A DNA stretch of 64,000 nucleotides from Thiohalobacter sp. (GTDB lineage Bacteria; Pseudomonadota; Gammaproteobacteria; Thiohalobacterales; Thiohalobacteraceae). Under the pieces are notes generated by a model. It saw nothing but the letters and a program-made list of their open reading frames with translations, did no database searches and was not told where the DNA came from. Each line of letters starts with the position of its first letter. Positions within the stretch are counted from its first letter, which is position 1. The translations under genes were made by a program, and so were the position numbers. This document shows, one piece after another, positions 56,742-64,000 of the stretch. The stretch is taken from contig NZ_JALTON010000018.1 in assembly GCF_027000115.1 (NCBI RefSeq), forward strand, positions 1-64,000, read 5' to 3'.

Positions 56742-57779
56742 TTAGCGGAACAGTTCCTTGTTGGCAGCCTTGGAGCGGGCGTCGACGCGGCTGACCAGTC
56801 CCTTCTGTACCAGGTCCTGAAGGTTCTGGTCCAGCGTCTGCATGCCCACCGCCTGGCCGGTCTGGATGGCCGAGTACATCTGGGCCACCTTGTCCTCGCG
56901 GATCAGGTTGCGGATGGCCGGCGTGCCGATCATGATCTCGTGCGCCGCGATCCGGCCGCCGCCGGTCTTCTTGAGCAGGGTCTGGGAGATGACCGCGCGC
57001 AGCGACTCCGACAGCATGGAACGCACCATCGACTTCTCCGCCGCCGGGAACACGTCGATGATGCGGTCGATGGTCTTGGCCGCGGAGCTGGTGTGCAGGG
57101 TGCCGAACACCAGGTGGCCGGTCTCGGCCGCGGTCAGTGCCAGGCGGATGGTCTCCAGGTCGCGCATTTCACCGACCAGGATGATGTCCGGGTCCTCGCG
57201 CAGCGCCGAGCGCAGGGCCTCGGCAAAGCCCAGGGTGTCGCGATGTACCTCGCGCTGGTTGACCAGACACTTCTTGGATTCGTGCACGAACTCGATCGGA
57301 TCCTCGATGGTGAGGATGTGCTCGAAACGGGTCTCGTTGACATGGTTCATCATTGCCGCCAGCGTGGTCGACTTGCCCGAGCCGGTGGGGCCGGTGACCA
57401 GCACGATGCCGCGTGGCTGGTCGGCGATTTCCTTGAACACCGCGGGCGCGCCCAGCTCCTCCAGGGTGAGCACCTTGGACGGGATGGTGCGGAACACGGC
57501 ACCGGCGCCGCGGTTGTGGTTGAAGGCATTGACACGGAAGCGGGCAAGACTTGGAATCTCGAACGAGAAGTCGGTCTCCAGGAACTCCTCGTAATCCTTG
57601 CGCTGCTTGTCGTTCATGATGTCGTAGACCAGCGCATGCACCTGCTTGTGGTCCAGCGCCGGCACGTTGATGCGGCGGATGTCGCCATCGACGCGGATCA
57701 TGGGCGGGAGGCCGGCGGAGAGGTGGAGGTCGGAGGCGTTGTTCTTGACACCAAAGGCGAGCAGTTCTGCGATATCCAT
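56742..57779 (-). CDS. pilT: Type IV pilus retraction ATPase PilT
   Basis: A 345-residue retraction motor ATPase: MDIAELLAFGVKNNASDLHLSAGLPPMIRVDG, Walker A TGPTGSGKSTT, TIEDPIEFVHES, LVGEMRDLETI, and the AIRNLIRE motif (APAIRNLIRE-type) known to be needed for retraction. Start at the ATG before MDIAE; the open frame extends upstream without homology. Divergent from yggS, with pilU 42 bases downstream. Confidence 0.96.
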   Translation of the reverse strand: MDIAELLAFGVKNNASDLHLSAGLPPMIRVDGDIRRINVPALDHKQVHALVYDIMNDKQRKDYEEFLETDFSFEIPSLARFRVNAFNHNRGAGAVFRTIPSKVLTLEELGAPAVFKEIADQPRGIVLVTGPTGSGKSTTLAAMMNHVNETRFEHILTIEDPIEFVHESKKCLVNQREVHRDTLGFAEALRSALREDPDIILVGEMRDLETIRLALTAAETGHLVFGTLHTSSAAKTIDRIIDVFPAAEKSMVRSMLSESLRAVISQTLLKKTGGGRIAAHEIMIGTPAIRNLIREDKVAQMYSAIQTGQAVGMQTLDQNLQDLVQKGLVSRVDARSKAANKELFR

Positions 57780-57892
57780 TCGGTTCCCCTGATAGACTGT
57801 TGCGCGGGCCGGCGACGCCCGGCCCTGTCCCTCTCCCTGTATCGTCCGCGGCGACGATCCCTTGACCGCGGCAACCGCGCGCGGATTCATTA

Positions 57893-57920
57893 TTGAACCG
57901 ATTGATTTGAAAGTATAGTC
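57893..57920 (+). promoter_or_regulatory. Promoter of yggS giving a leaderless or near-leaderless transcript
   Basis: TTGAAC (57893-57898), 16-bp spacer, TATAGT (57915-57920). The yggS ATG at 57926 is only five bases after the -10 hexamer, where transcription would start. No Shine-Dalgarno precedes the ATG. Together this suggests leaderless translation, if this promoter is the one used. Confidence 0.5.
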
Positions 57921-57925
57921 CGGCC

Positions 57926-58630
57926 ATGAGCGAACAGCGTCAACAACAGATCCAAACGCGCCTCGCGGCCCTGCGCGAGGACGTGCGCGAGTGGTGCCTG
58001 CAATACAGCCGCGACCCGGCCGGCGTCGCCATTCTGGCCGTGTCCAAGCGCTTTCCGGTGAGCGACATCCAGGCCGCGGCGGCGGCCGGGCAGCAGCGCT
58101 TCGGCGAATCCTACCTGAGCGAGGCCCTGGCCAAGCAGGAGGCGCTGGCCAGCCTGGGCCTGGAGTGGCATTTCATCGGTCCGCTGCAGTCCAACAAGAC
58201 CCGCCGCATCGCCGAACGCTTCGACTGGGTGCACGGCATCGACCGTATCAAGCTCGCCCGGCGCCTGAGCGAGCAACGCCCGGCGGGCCTGCGCCCGCTC
58301 AATATCTGCGTCCAGGTCAATGTCTCGGGCGAGACCACCAAGTCCGGCTGCGCGCCGGCCGCGACCGCCGAGCTTGCCCATGCCGTGGCCGAACTGCCCG
58401 GGCTGCGCCTTCGCGGGCTCATGACCCTGCCTGCCCGGACGCACGACTTCGGCGAGCAGCGCCGCGCCTTCGCCCGGCTGCGCGAACTCCAGGAAGCGCT
58501 GCAGGCAGAGGGACTGGCGCTGGACACCCTGTCCATGGGCATGTCCGGCGACATCGAGGCCGCCATCGCCGAGGGCAGCACCCTGCTGCGCATCGGCACC
58601 GGCATCTTCGGCCCGCGACCGGATCGCTGA
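57926..58630 (+). CDS. yggS: YggS-family PLP-binding protein
   Basis: A 234-residue PLP homeostasis protein. ILAVSKRFPVSDIQAA carries the PLP lysine; QRFGESYLSEAL, LEWHFIGPLQSNKTRRIAE and LSMGMSGDIEAAIAEGSTLLRIGTGIFG are typical. It maintains vitamin B6 pools, with no known reaction. The gene order yggS-proC-yggT-DUF167 is the conserved gammaproteobacterial cluster, next to pilT. Confidence 0.95.
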   Translation: MSEQRQQQIQTRLAALREDVREWCLQYSRDPAGVAILAVSKRFPVSDIQAAAAAGQQRFGESYLSEALAKQEALASLGLEWHFIGPLQSNKTRRIAERFDWVHGIDRIKLARRLSEQRPAGLRPLNICVQVNVSGETTKSGCAPAATAELAHAVAELPGLRLRGLMTLPARTHDFGEQRRAFARLRELQEALQAEGLALDTLSMGMSGDIEAAIAEGSTLLRIGTGIFGPRPDR

Positions 58631-58714
58631 ACCCCACCGGAACCGCAATTGCCCTTTCGCCAACGAATCGGGAGAATAGCCGGCATTCCCCCAGCCACCG
58701 CAAAAGGCCTGTTC

Positions 58715-59542
58715 ATGGACCAGCCCGAGCTGTGTTTCATCGGCGGCGGCAACATGGCTGCCAGCCTCATCGGCGGCCTGATCGCCGACGGCTACCCCGC
58801 CGACCGCATCCGGGTCGCGGACCCCGACCCCGCACGCCTCCAGGCCCTGGCACAGCGCTTCGGCGTGACCACCGAGGCCGACAATGCCAGGGCCTGCCGG
58901 GGCGCGGGCGTGGTAGTGCTGGCGGTGAAGCCGCAGGTCATGGGGGCAGTGGCCCGCGCCCTGGGCCCCGATCTGACACCGGACCGGCCGCTGGTCATCA
59001 GCATCGCCGCCGGCATCCGCACCGGGGACCTGGCGCGCTGGCTGGGCGCCGAGCTGCCGCTGGTGCGCTGCATGCCCAACACGCCGGCGCTGGTCCAGAG
59101 CGGGGCCACGGCCCTGTTCGCCACCGCCGCGACAAGCGAGGCCCAGCGCGAGCTGGCCGAGTCCATCCTGCGCGCCGTCGGCCTGACCCTGTGGCTGGAC
59201 GACGAGGCACTGATGGACGCGTTCACCGCCCTGTCCGGCAGCGGCCCGGCCTATTTTTTCCTGCTGATGGAGGCCATGGCCGCCGCCGGCGAGGAACTGG
59301 GGCTGGAGGCCGAGGCGGCGCGGCTGCTGACGCTGCAGACGGCCTTCGGCGCCGCCAAGATGGCGCTGGAGGCCGAGGAAGAACCGGCCGAACTGCGCCG
59401 GCGGGTGACCTCGCCCGGGGGCACCACCGAGCGCGCGCTGGCCGTCTTCGAATCGGGCGGCTTCCGCGAGCTGGTGGCGGCCGCGCTGCAGGCCGCGCGC
59501 GACCGCTCGCGGGAACTGGCCGAACAACTGGGAAGGGACTGA
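58715..59542 (+). CDS. proC: Pyrroline-5-carboxylate reductase
   Basis: A 275-residue NAD(P)H enzyme for the last step of proline synthesis. Rossmann motif CFIGGGNMAASLIGGLI, VVVLAVKPQVM, RCMPNTPALVQSGATALF, TALSGSGPAYFFLLMEAM and TSPGGTTERAL are all present. The ATG at 58715 directly precedes the conserved start. Three bases separate it from yggT. Confidence 0.96.
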   Translation: MDQPELCFIGGGNMAASLIGGLIADGYPADRIRVADPDPARLQALAQRFGVTTEADNARACRGAGVVVLAVKPQVMGAVARALGPDLTPDRPLVISIAAGIRTGDLARWLGAELPLVRCMPNTPALVQSGATALFATAATSEAQRELAESILRAVGLTLWLDDEALMDAFTALSGSGPAYFFLLMEAMAAAGEELGLEAEAARLLTLQTAFGAAKMALEAEEEPAELRRRVTSPGGTTERALAVFESGGFRELVAAALQAARDRSRELAEQLGRD

Positions 59543-59545
59543 TTC

Positions 59546-60109
59546 ATGGGTGCGGGCTATCTGACCAATCCACTGGAATTCATCATCGCCACCCTGTTCG
59601 GGCTGTATGTGCTGGCGATCATGCTGCGCTTCCTGTTCGCCTGGGTGGGCGCCGACTTCTACAACTCCATCAGCCAGTTCCTTGTCCGCATCACCAACCC
59701 GCCGCTGTTGCCGCTGCGCCGGGTCATACCCCCGATCGGGCGCATCGACACCGCAACCGTCGTGCTGATGCTGCTGGTGCAGATGGCCAGCGTGGCACTG
59801 ATCCTGCTGATCCGCGGCCTGCCGCTGAACCCGATCGTCCTGCTGCTGGTGAGCCTGCAGGAGCTGGTGGGGCTGGCCTTCAACGTATTCATCTTCTCCA
59901 TTCTCATCCAGGTGGTACTGAGCTGGGTGAATCCGCATGGCCACCATCCGGTGAACAGCCTGCTGCACGCCCTCAACGAGCCCATCCTGCGCCCGGCGCG
60001 GCGGCTGCTGCCGCCCGTCTCCGGCATCGACCTTTCCCCGCTTCTGGCCCTGCTCGCCCTGCAGGTACTCAAGATGCTGATTCTTCCATTGTTTTCTTTG
60101 CTATCCTGA
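59546..60109 (+). CDS. yggT: YggT family integral membrane protein
   Basis: 187 residues with about four to five transmembrane helices arranged as two YggT repeats. Each repeat has the motif F-L/V...ITNPPLLPLRRVIPP or LNEPILRPARRLLPP followed by a hydrophobic helix. Function not firmly known; homologues are linked to ion balance and membrane organisation. Conserved neighbour of proC. Confidence 0.9.
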   Translation: MGAGYLTNPLEFIIATLFGLYVLAIMLRFLFAWVGADFYNSISQFLVRITNPPLLPLRRVIPPIGRIDTATVVLMLLVQMASVALILLIRGLPLNPIVLLLVSLQELVGLAFNVFIFSILIQVVLSWVNPHGHHPVNSLLHALNEPILRPARRLLPPVSGIDLSPLLALLALQVLKMLILPLFSLLS

Positions 60110-60113
60110 AGCC

Positions 60114-60407
60114 GTGGGCAAGGGCTATCGCTGGGTCGGCGAGGATCTGGTGCTGGAACTGCACGTCCAGCCCGGGGCGCGGAGATCCGGATTTGCCGGC
60201 CTCCACGGCGACCGGCTGAAGCTGCGCATCCAGGCCCCGCCGGTCGAGGGCAAGGCCAATGTCGCCCTGCTGCGCTTCCTCGCCGAGGCCTGCGCTGTGC
60301 CGGTGTCCCGCGTCGCGCTCGAGCGCGGCAGCAGCGGGCGCCACAAGCGGGTGCGGGTGACCCGTCCCGAGCGCTGCCCGCCGGGCGTTTCGCTGCCGCC
60401 GGCGTGA
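60114..60407 (+). CDS. DUF167 family protein (YggU-like)
   Basis: A 97-residue protein: LELHVQPGARRSGFAGLHGDRLKLRIQAPPVEGKANVALLRFLAE and RVALERGSSGRHKRVRV. Short alpha/beta fold of unknown function, nearly always encoded after yggT. GTG start at 60114, five bases after the yggT stop. Confidence 0.92.
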   Translation: MGKGYRWVGEDLVLELHVQPGARRSGFAGLHGDRLKLRIQAPPVEGKANVALLRFLAEACAVPVSRVALERGSSGRHKRVRVTRPERCPPGVSLPPA

Positions 60408-60559
60408 GCCCCGTCACAGGCGCGACCCGGCGGCCCCAAGCACCTGTTTTTTCGGTTCAAGTTTTCATGCCCCCGGTCGCTAGGGGAGGCAAGGGAGCCG
60501 CCGGTCCGCGGGATCGGCGGGGCAGTGCATGCAGCAGAGGATCAACAGGAAGGCGACAG

Positions 60560-62539
60560 ATGTCGGAAGACCGGTTCGGCAAGCGGCTGGCGGCCTATGA
60601 CGCCTGGAAGTCGGATGTGCTCGCCACGCTCGTCGAGTTCCAGCAGTGGCTCGACGACCACGAACTCGACGAGGGCGAGAGCACCCTGCGCATCTGCGAA
60701 ACCATGGACGCGCTGCGACGCGACCGCATCAACCTGGCCTTCGTGGCGGAGTTCTCGCGCGGCAAGACCGAGCTCATCAACGCCATCTTCTTTGCCAACT
60801 ACGGCCGCCGCCTGCTGCCCTCCGATGCCGGCCGCACCACCATGTGCCCCAGCGAGTTGTTCTATGACCGCGAGGCCGACCAGTCCTACCTCCGCCTGCT
60901 GCCCATCGAGACCCGTCGCGAGGACAAGTCCCTCGCCGAGTACCGGCAGGAGCCCGTGCACTGGGTCAAGATGCCGCTGGAGGTCGACGACCCCGAGCAG
61001 ATGGCCGAGACCTTGCGCGAGGTGGTCAGAACCAAGCAGGTGCCACTGGCCGTGGCCCGCGCCCTCGGACTCTACGACGAGAACCAGGACCCGCAGTTCA
61101 AGAAGACCGGCCAGCATCCCCAGATGGTCGAGATCCCTATGTGGCGGCATGCCATGATCAGCTTCCCCCACCCGCTGCTCAAGCGCGGGCTGGTGATCCT
61201 GGACACGCCCGGACTGAACGCCCTGGGCAATGAACCCGAACTCACCGTCGGCATGCTGCCTTCGGCACAGGCCGTGCTGTTCGTGCTCGCCGCCGACACC
61301 GGCGTCACCCGTTCCGATCTGGAGATGTGGGAACACCACGTCCATGGCGCGGCCAACCAGCAGACCCACAAGCGTCACCTGCTGATCGCGCTGAACAAGA
61401 TCGACACCCTCTGGGATGACCTCAAGGACGATGCCTCGGTGGAGGCCAGCATCGAAAGCCAGGCCGGCAAGGTGGCCGAGATGCTGCACGTGTCCCGCGA
61501 GCAGGTGTTCCCGGTGTCGGCGCAGAAGGGCCTGGTCGCCAAGGTGCGCGACGATGACGCCCTGCTCGGTCGCAGCCGCCTGCCGCGGCTGGAGCGCTTC
61601 CTGTCCGAGCAGGTGATGCCCAACAAGCTCAACGTGCTGCGCGACCACATCATCCAGAACATCGGCGGCCTGCAGAACGAATTCGAAAGGGTACTCGAAA
61701 ACCGCCTCGGCCAGACCCAGCGCGAGCTGGAGAACCTGCGCTCCCTGCGCGGCAAGAATGCCGACGTGATCCAGCACCTGATGCAGAAGTCACGCGAGGA
61801 ACAGGCGGCCTACCTGCGCAACGTCGAGTCCTTCCAGTCCAGCCGCCGGGTGCTTGCCAGCCAGGCCCGCACCATGCTCGATGCCCTCAGCCTGGAGGCC
61901 TTCGACCGCCTGATCGAGCAGACCCGCAAGGACATGACGGGCGCCTGGACCACTGCCGGTCTCAAGCGCGGCATGCAGACCTTCTTCGAGGGCGCCAAGG
62001 ACACCATGGACCAGGTCTCCCAGGCGGCCGACGAGACCCGCCAGCTGATCCGCGCCACCTACCGCAAGTTCCACGAAGAGCACGGCCTGCCGGCCATCAC
62101 CCCCAAGGTGTTCTCGGTGGACAGCTACAACATGGACCTGCACCAGCTGGCACAGGACGCGGAGATGTTCCGCAACAGCCCCATCACCACCATGACCGAG
62201 CAGAGCTTCGTCATCAGGAAGTTCTTCATCTCGCTGGTGGCGCAGGCCCGCAGCATCTTCTTCCGCGCCAACCAGGATGCCGATGCCTGGCTCAAGGAGG
62301 TCATGAATCCGCTGGTCCAGCAGATCAAGGACCACAAGCGGGTCATGGAAAAGCGCCTCGACACCCTGCGCCGCATCAATGAATCCCGCGACACGCTGGA
62401 GAGCAAGATCGCCGAGCTCGAGGCCCAGCGCAAGGCGGTGGCCGAGGATCTGGCACGCATCCGCCAGTTGCGCGAGGTGCTCTCCAGGCCCCTGCCCGGC
62501 AACGGGTCCGCCGACAGCGACATCGCCGAGGCCGTCTGA
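60560..62539 (+). CDS. Dynamin-like large GTPase
   Basis: A 659-residue protein. The GTPase domain shows a P-loop AEFSRGKTELIN (about 63-75, with the first Gly replaced by Ala), G3 VILDTPGLNALG and G4 ALNKIDTLWDD. After it come long helical, coiled-coil-rich segments (about 330-470 and 600-650, with an ELEAQRKAVAEDLARIRQ stretch) typical of bacterial dynamin-like proteins. No transmembrane segment is obvious. Likely membrane- or nucleoid-associated; substrate unknown. ATG at 60560 with AGGAAGG upstream. Not in an operon with a partner DLP, so function is open. Confidence 0.82.
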   Translation: MSEDRFGKRLAAYDAWKSDVLATLVEFQQWLDDHELDEGESTLRICETMDALRRDRINLAFVAEFSRGKTELINAIFFANYGRRLLPSDAGRTTMCPSELFYDREADQSYLRLLPIETRREDKSLAEYRQEPVHWVKMPLEVDDPEQMAETLREVVRTKQVPLAVARALGLYDENQDPQFKKTGQHPQMVEIPMWRHAMISFPHPLLKRGLVILDTPGLNALGNEPELTVGMLPSAQAVLFVLAADTGVTRSDLEMWEHHVHGAANQQTHKRHLLIALNKIDTLWDDLKDDASVEASIESQAGKVAEMLHVSREQVFPVSAQKGLVAKVRDDDALLGRSRLPRLERFLSEQVMPNKLNVLRDHIIQNIGGLQNEFERVLENRLGQTQRELENLRSLRGKNADVIQHLMQKSREEQAAYLRNVESFQSSRRVLASQARTMLDALSLEAFDRLIEQTRKDMTGAWTTAGLKRGMQTFFEGAKDTMDQVSQAADETRQLIRATYRKFHEEHGLPAITPKVFSVDSYNMDLHQLAQDAEMFRNSPITTMTEQSFVIRKFFISLVAQARSIFFRANQDADAWLKEVMNPLVQQIKDHKRVMEKRLDTLRRINESRDTLESKIAELEAQRKAVAEDLARIRQLREVLSRPLPGNGSADSDIAEAV

Positions 62540-62633
62540 CCCCCAAGCCACGCCACCTTGAGGCGGCCGCCGGCCGTCCCCATGCTGTTCCCTGGTCTAT
62601 ACTCGAAGAAGAAACAACCAGAGGAGCAACGGC

Positions 62634-63086
62634 ATGATCCAGAAGAAGAACCTCCTGGCCTGGGCGGCTGGCCTGCTGCTGGCCGCGGTCGCCGGCCTCG
62701 CCAGCGCCGAAAACGTGCAGGACTTCGGCGAGTACGTGGTCCACTACAACGCCATCAACACCGACATGCTCTCGCCCCAGGTGGCACAGGAGTACGGCAT
62801 CAAGCGCTCCAAGAACCGGGGCATGCTCAACGTGGTGGTCCTGAAAAAGGTGCTGGGTGCCACCGGCCAGCCGGTGCACGCGAAGATCAGCGGCCACTCC
62901 ATGAGCCTCACCGGCAAGCAGCACAGGCTCGATTTCCGGGAAATTCAGGAGGGCAACGCCATCTATTCCATCGCCGAGTTCGCGGTGAACAACGAGGAAA
63001 CCCTCACCTTCACCGTGGAGGTCGTCCCCGAAGGCAGCGACGAACCGCTCACGGTCAAGTTCCGCAAGCAGTTCTTCACCCGTTGA
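62634..63086 (+). CDS. DUF4426 family exported protein
   Basis: A 150-residue protein with a signal peptide (KKNLLAWAAGLLLAAVAGLASA, cleaved before ENVQDFG). The mature DUF4426 domain has DFGEYVVHYNAINTDMLSPQVAQEYGIKRSKNRGMLNVVVLK and ends in FRKQFFTR. Periplasmic, function unknown. ATG with AGGAG upstream. Lies between the GTPase and a sensor gene. Confidence 0.9.
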   Translation: MIQKKNLLAWAAGLLLAAVAGLASAENVQDFGEYVVHYNAINTDMLSPQVAQEYGIKRSKNRGMLNVVVLKKVLGATGQPVHAKISGHSMSLTGKQHRLDFREIQEGNAIYSIAEFAVNNEETLTFTVEVVPEGSDEPLTVKFRKQFFTR

Positions 63087-63188
63087 CCGGAAGGCAGGAC
63101 CCCGTCCCGCCCGCCAGGGAATAGCGCGAGCGCTCGGCGCGTCAACAAGAGTTGATGCGGGCACGACGCCCCCAGGAGGAACCGGAGG

Positions 63189-64000
63189 ATGCGTCTGCGC
63201 CTGTCGACACGCCTGATCCTCGGCATCGTGCTCATCGAGGCCCTGATGCTGTCGCTGCTGGTGGGAAACAGTGTGCGCCTCATCAGCAGCTCGCACGGCG
63301 CCATCCTCGAACGCACCGTGCAGGAGGAGGCCCGACTGCTGGGCAATCTCCTCGCTCCCGGGCTCGCCTTTCACGACCGCGCCAGTCTGCAGGACGCACT
63401 GAACCTCATCGCCGACAGCCGTAACCTGGTCTATGCCGAGGTACTGGACCGCAAGGGGCGGCGCATGGCCGTGATGGGCGCCCCACCGACGCATTTCACC
63501 CCGGACGCCGACTACGCCAGCGCCACCATGGACGGGGTGTTCGACGTCGAGCAGCCGATCGCGCTCACCGGCCAGCGGCTGGGTACCCTGCACCTCGGCA
63601 TATCGCTGGCCGAGGTGCAGGCCATCACCCGCGAGACGCGGCTGCAGAATACCCTCATTGCACTCGCCGAGATCCTGCTCAGCATCCTCGCCACCGTCGC
63701 CCTGGCTCTGATGCTCACCCGCAGCCTGCGCAAGCTGGAACAGGGCGCGCATGCCTTGCGCGAGGGGCGGATCGAGCATCGCATCGATCTCGACAGCCGC
63801 GACGAGATCGGCGACGTCGCACGCGCCTTCAATGCCATGGCCGACCAGCTCCAGGCCACCCTGGACGAACTGCGCGCCGAGCACCGGCTGCTGGAACAGG
63901 AGACCGAACGGCTCGACACCCTGGTCAATGGCATACATGCCGTGATCTGGGAGGCCAGCGGGGAGGGACTGGATTTCGACTACGTCAGCGGCGAGGCCGA
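63189..64000 (+). CDS. HAMP/PAS-type membrane sensor protein, cut by window end
   Basis: The first 270 residues of a membrane sensor. One transmembrane helix (about 8-30), a periplasmic sensory part with LLAPGLAFHDRASLQDAL, a second helix (about 155-180, LIALAEILLSILATVALALML), a HAMP segment with DSRDEIGDVARAFNAMADQL, then a coiled coil and the beginning of a PAS-like domain. The output domain (kinase, GGDEF or EAL) lies beyond the window. ATG after GGAGG. Partial at the 3' end only because the window stops. Confidence 0.78.
   Translation, partial: MRLRLSTRLILGIVLIEALMLSLLVGNSVRLISSSHGAILERTVQEEARLLGNLLAPGLAFHDRASLQDALNLIADSRNLVYAEVLDRKGRRMAVMGAPPTHFTPDADYASATMDGVFDVEQPIALTGQRLGTLHLGISLAEVQAITRETRLQNTLIALAEILLSILATVALALMLTRSLRKLEQGAHALREGRIEHRIDLDSRDEIGDVARAFNAMADQLQATLDELRAEHRLLEQETERLDTLVNGIHAVIWEASGEGLDFDYVSGEA

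Overview
The window is a compact, GC-rich gammaproteobacterial chromosome segment with no rRNA, tRNA, prophage or insertion sequence. The gene content points to a Chromatiales/Ectothiorhodospiraceae-like and possibly sulfur-oxidising lineage, which is an inference. The support is a 'ferrooxidans-type' gshA next to gshB, a tkt-gap-pgk-pyk-fba operon of the kind used by Calvin-cycle organisms, a complete Pil-Chp twitching cluster, the algH-ruvX-pyrR-pyrB-pyrC' order, and a DsrE-like plus sulfur oxygenase reductase (SOR)-like pair. The high GC content creates long open frames opposite nearly every gene; I treated those as shadows.

Layout. 1-8.3 kb: lipopolysaccharide genes (late lipid A acyltransferase, three GT9 and two GT4 glycosyltransferases, an O-antigen ligase/polymerase, an ELM1-like protein). 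8.4-12.6 kb: zf-CHCC protein, ilvE and glnE on the minus strand. 12.8-16.2 kb: a third PilT-family ATPase, then an ECF sigma factor translationally coupled to a membrane anti-sigma factor carrying a C-terminal DsrE-like domain, then a 150-residue protein with the iron-ligand and cysteine pattern of SOR. 16.3-21.3 kb: HemN-family radical SAM protein, small conserved proteins and an SrkA kinase. 21.4-28.5 kb: tkt-gap-pgk-pyk-fba with GC-rich hairpins between genes and a UUCG-loop terminator. 28.9-34.2 kb: a redoxin, then the methyl cycle metK, SAH riboswitch-ahcY and metF, followed by rsmE. 34.2-45.9 kb: pilG-H-I-J-K-chpA-B-C on the minus strand. 46.1-50.4 kb: gshA, gshB, apbE, tonB. 50.8-55.5 kb: algH, ruvX, pyrR, pyrB, pyrC', a PyrK-like flavoprotein. 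55.5-57.8 kb: pilU and pilT. 57.9-64 kb: yggS, proC, yggT, DUF167, a dynamin-like GTPase, a DUF4426 protein and a truncated HAMP sensor.

The most interesting candidate system is at 14.2-16.2 kb. An ECF sigma factor is coupled to an anti-sigma factor whose predicted sensor half is a DsrE-type domain (a fold associated with sulfur trafficking). It sits directly upstream of a highly translatable, half-length SOR-like gene that keeps Cys38, His94, His98 and Glu124. I infer a sulfur-responsive regulatory and enzymatic module.

The second unusual theme is non-coding. At least nine intergenic elements are built from short degenerate tandem words (TTCTGA-, CTTGTATC-, GGCGTGAGG- and CCGTGGTTTC-type), usually arranged as inverted arms. 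A separate 331-bp element has 22-bp perfect terminal inverted repeats and several internal hairpins, and abuts algH. These elements appear to supply start codons, stop codons and protein tails to neighbouring genes.
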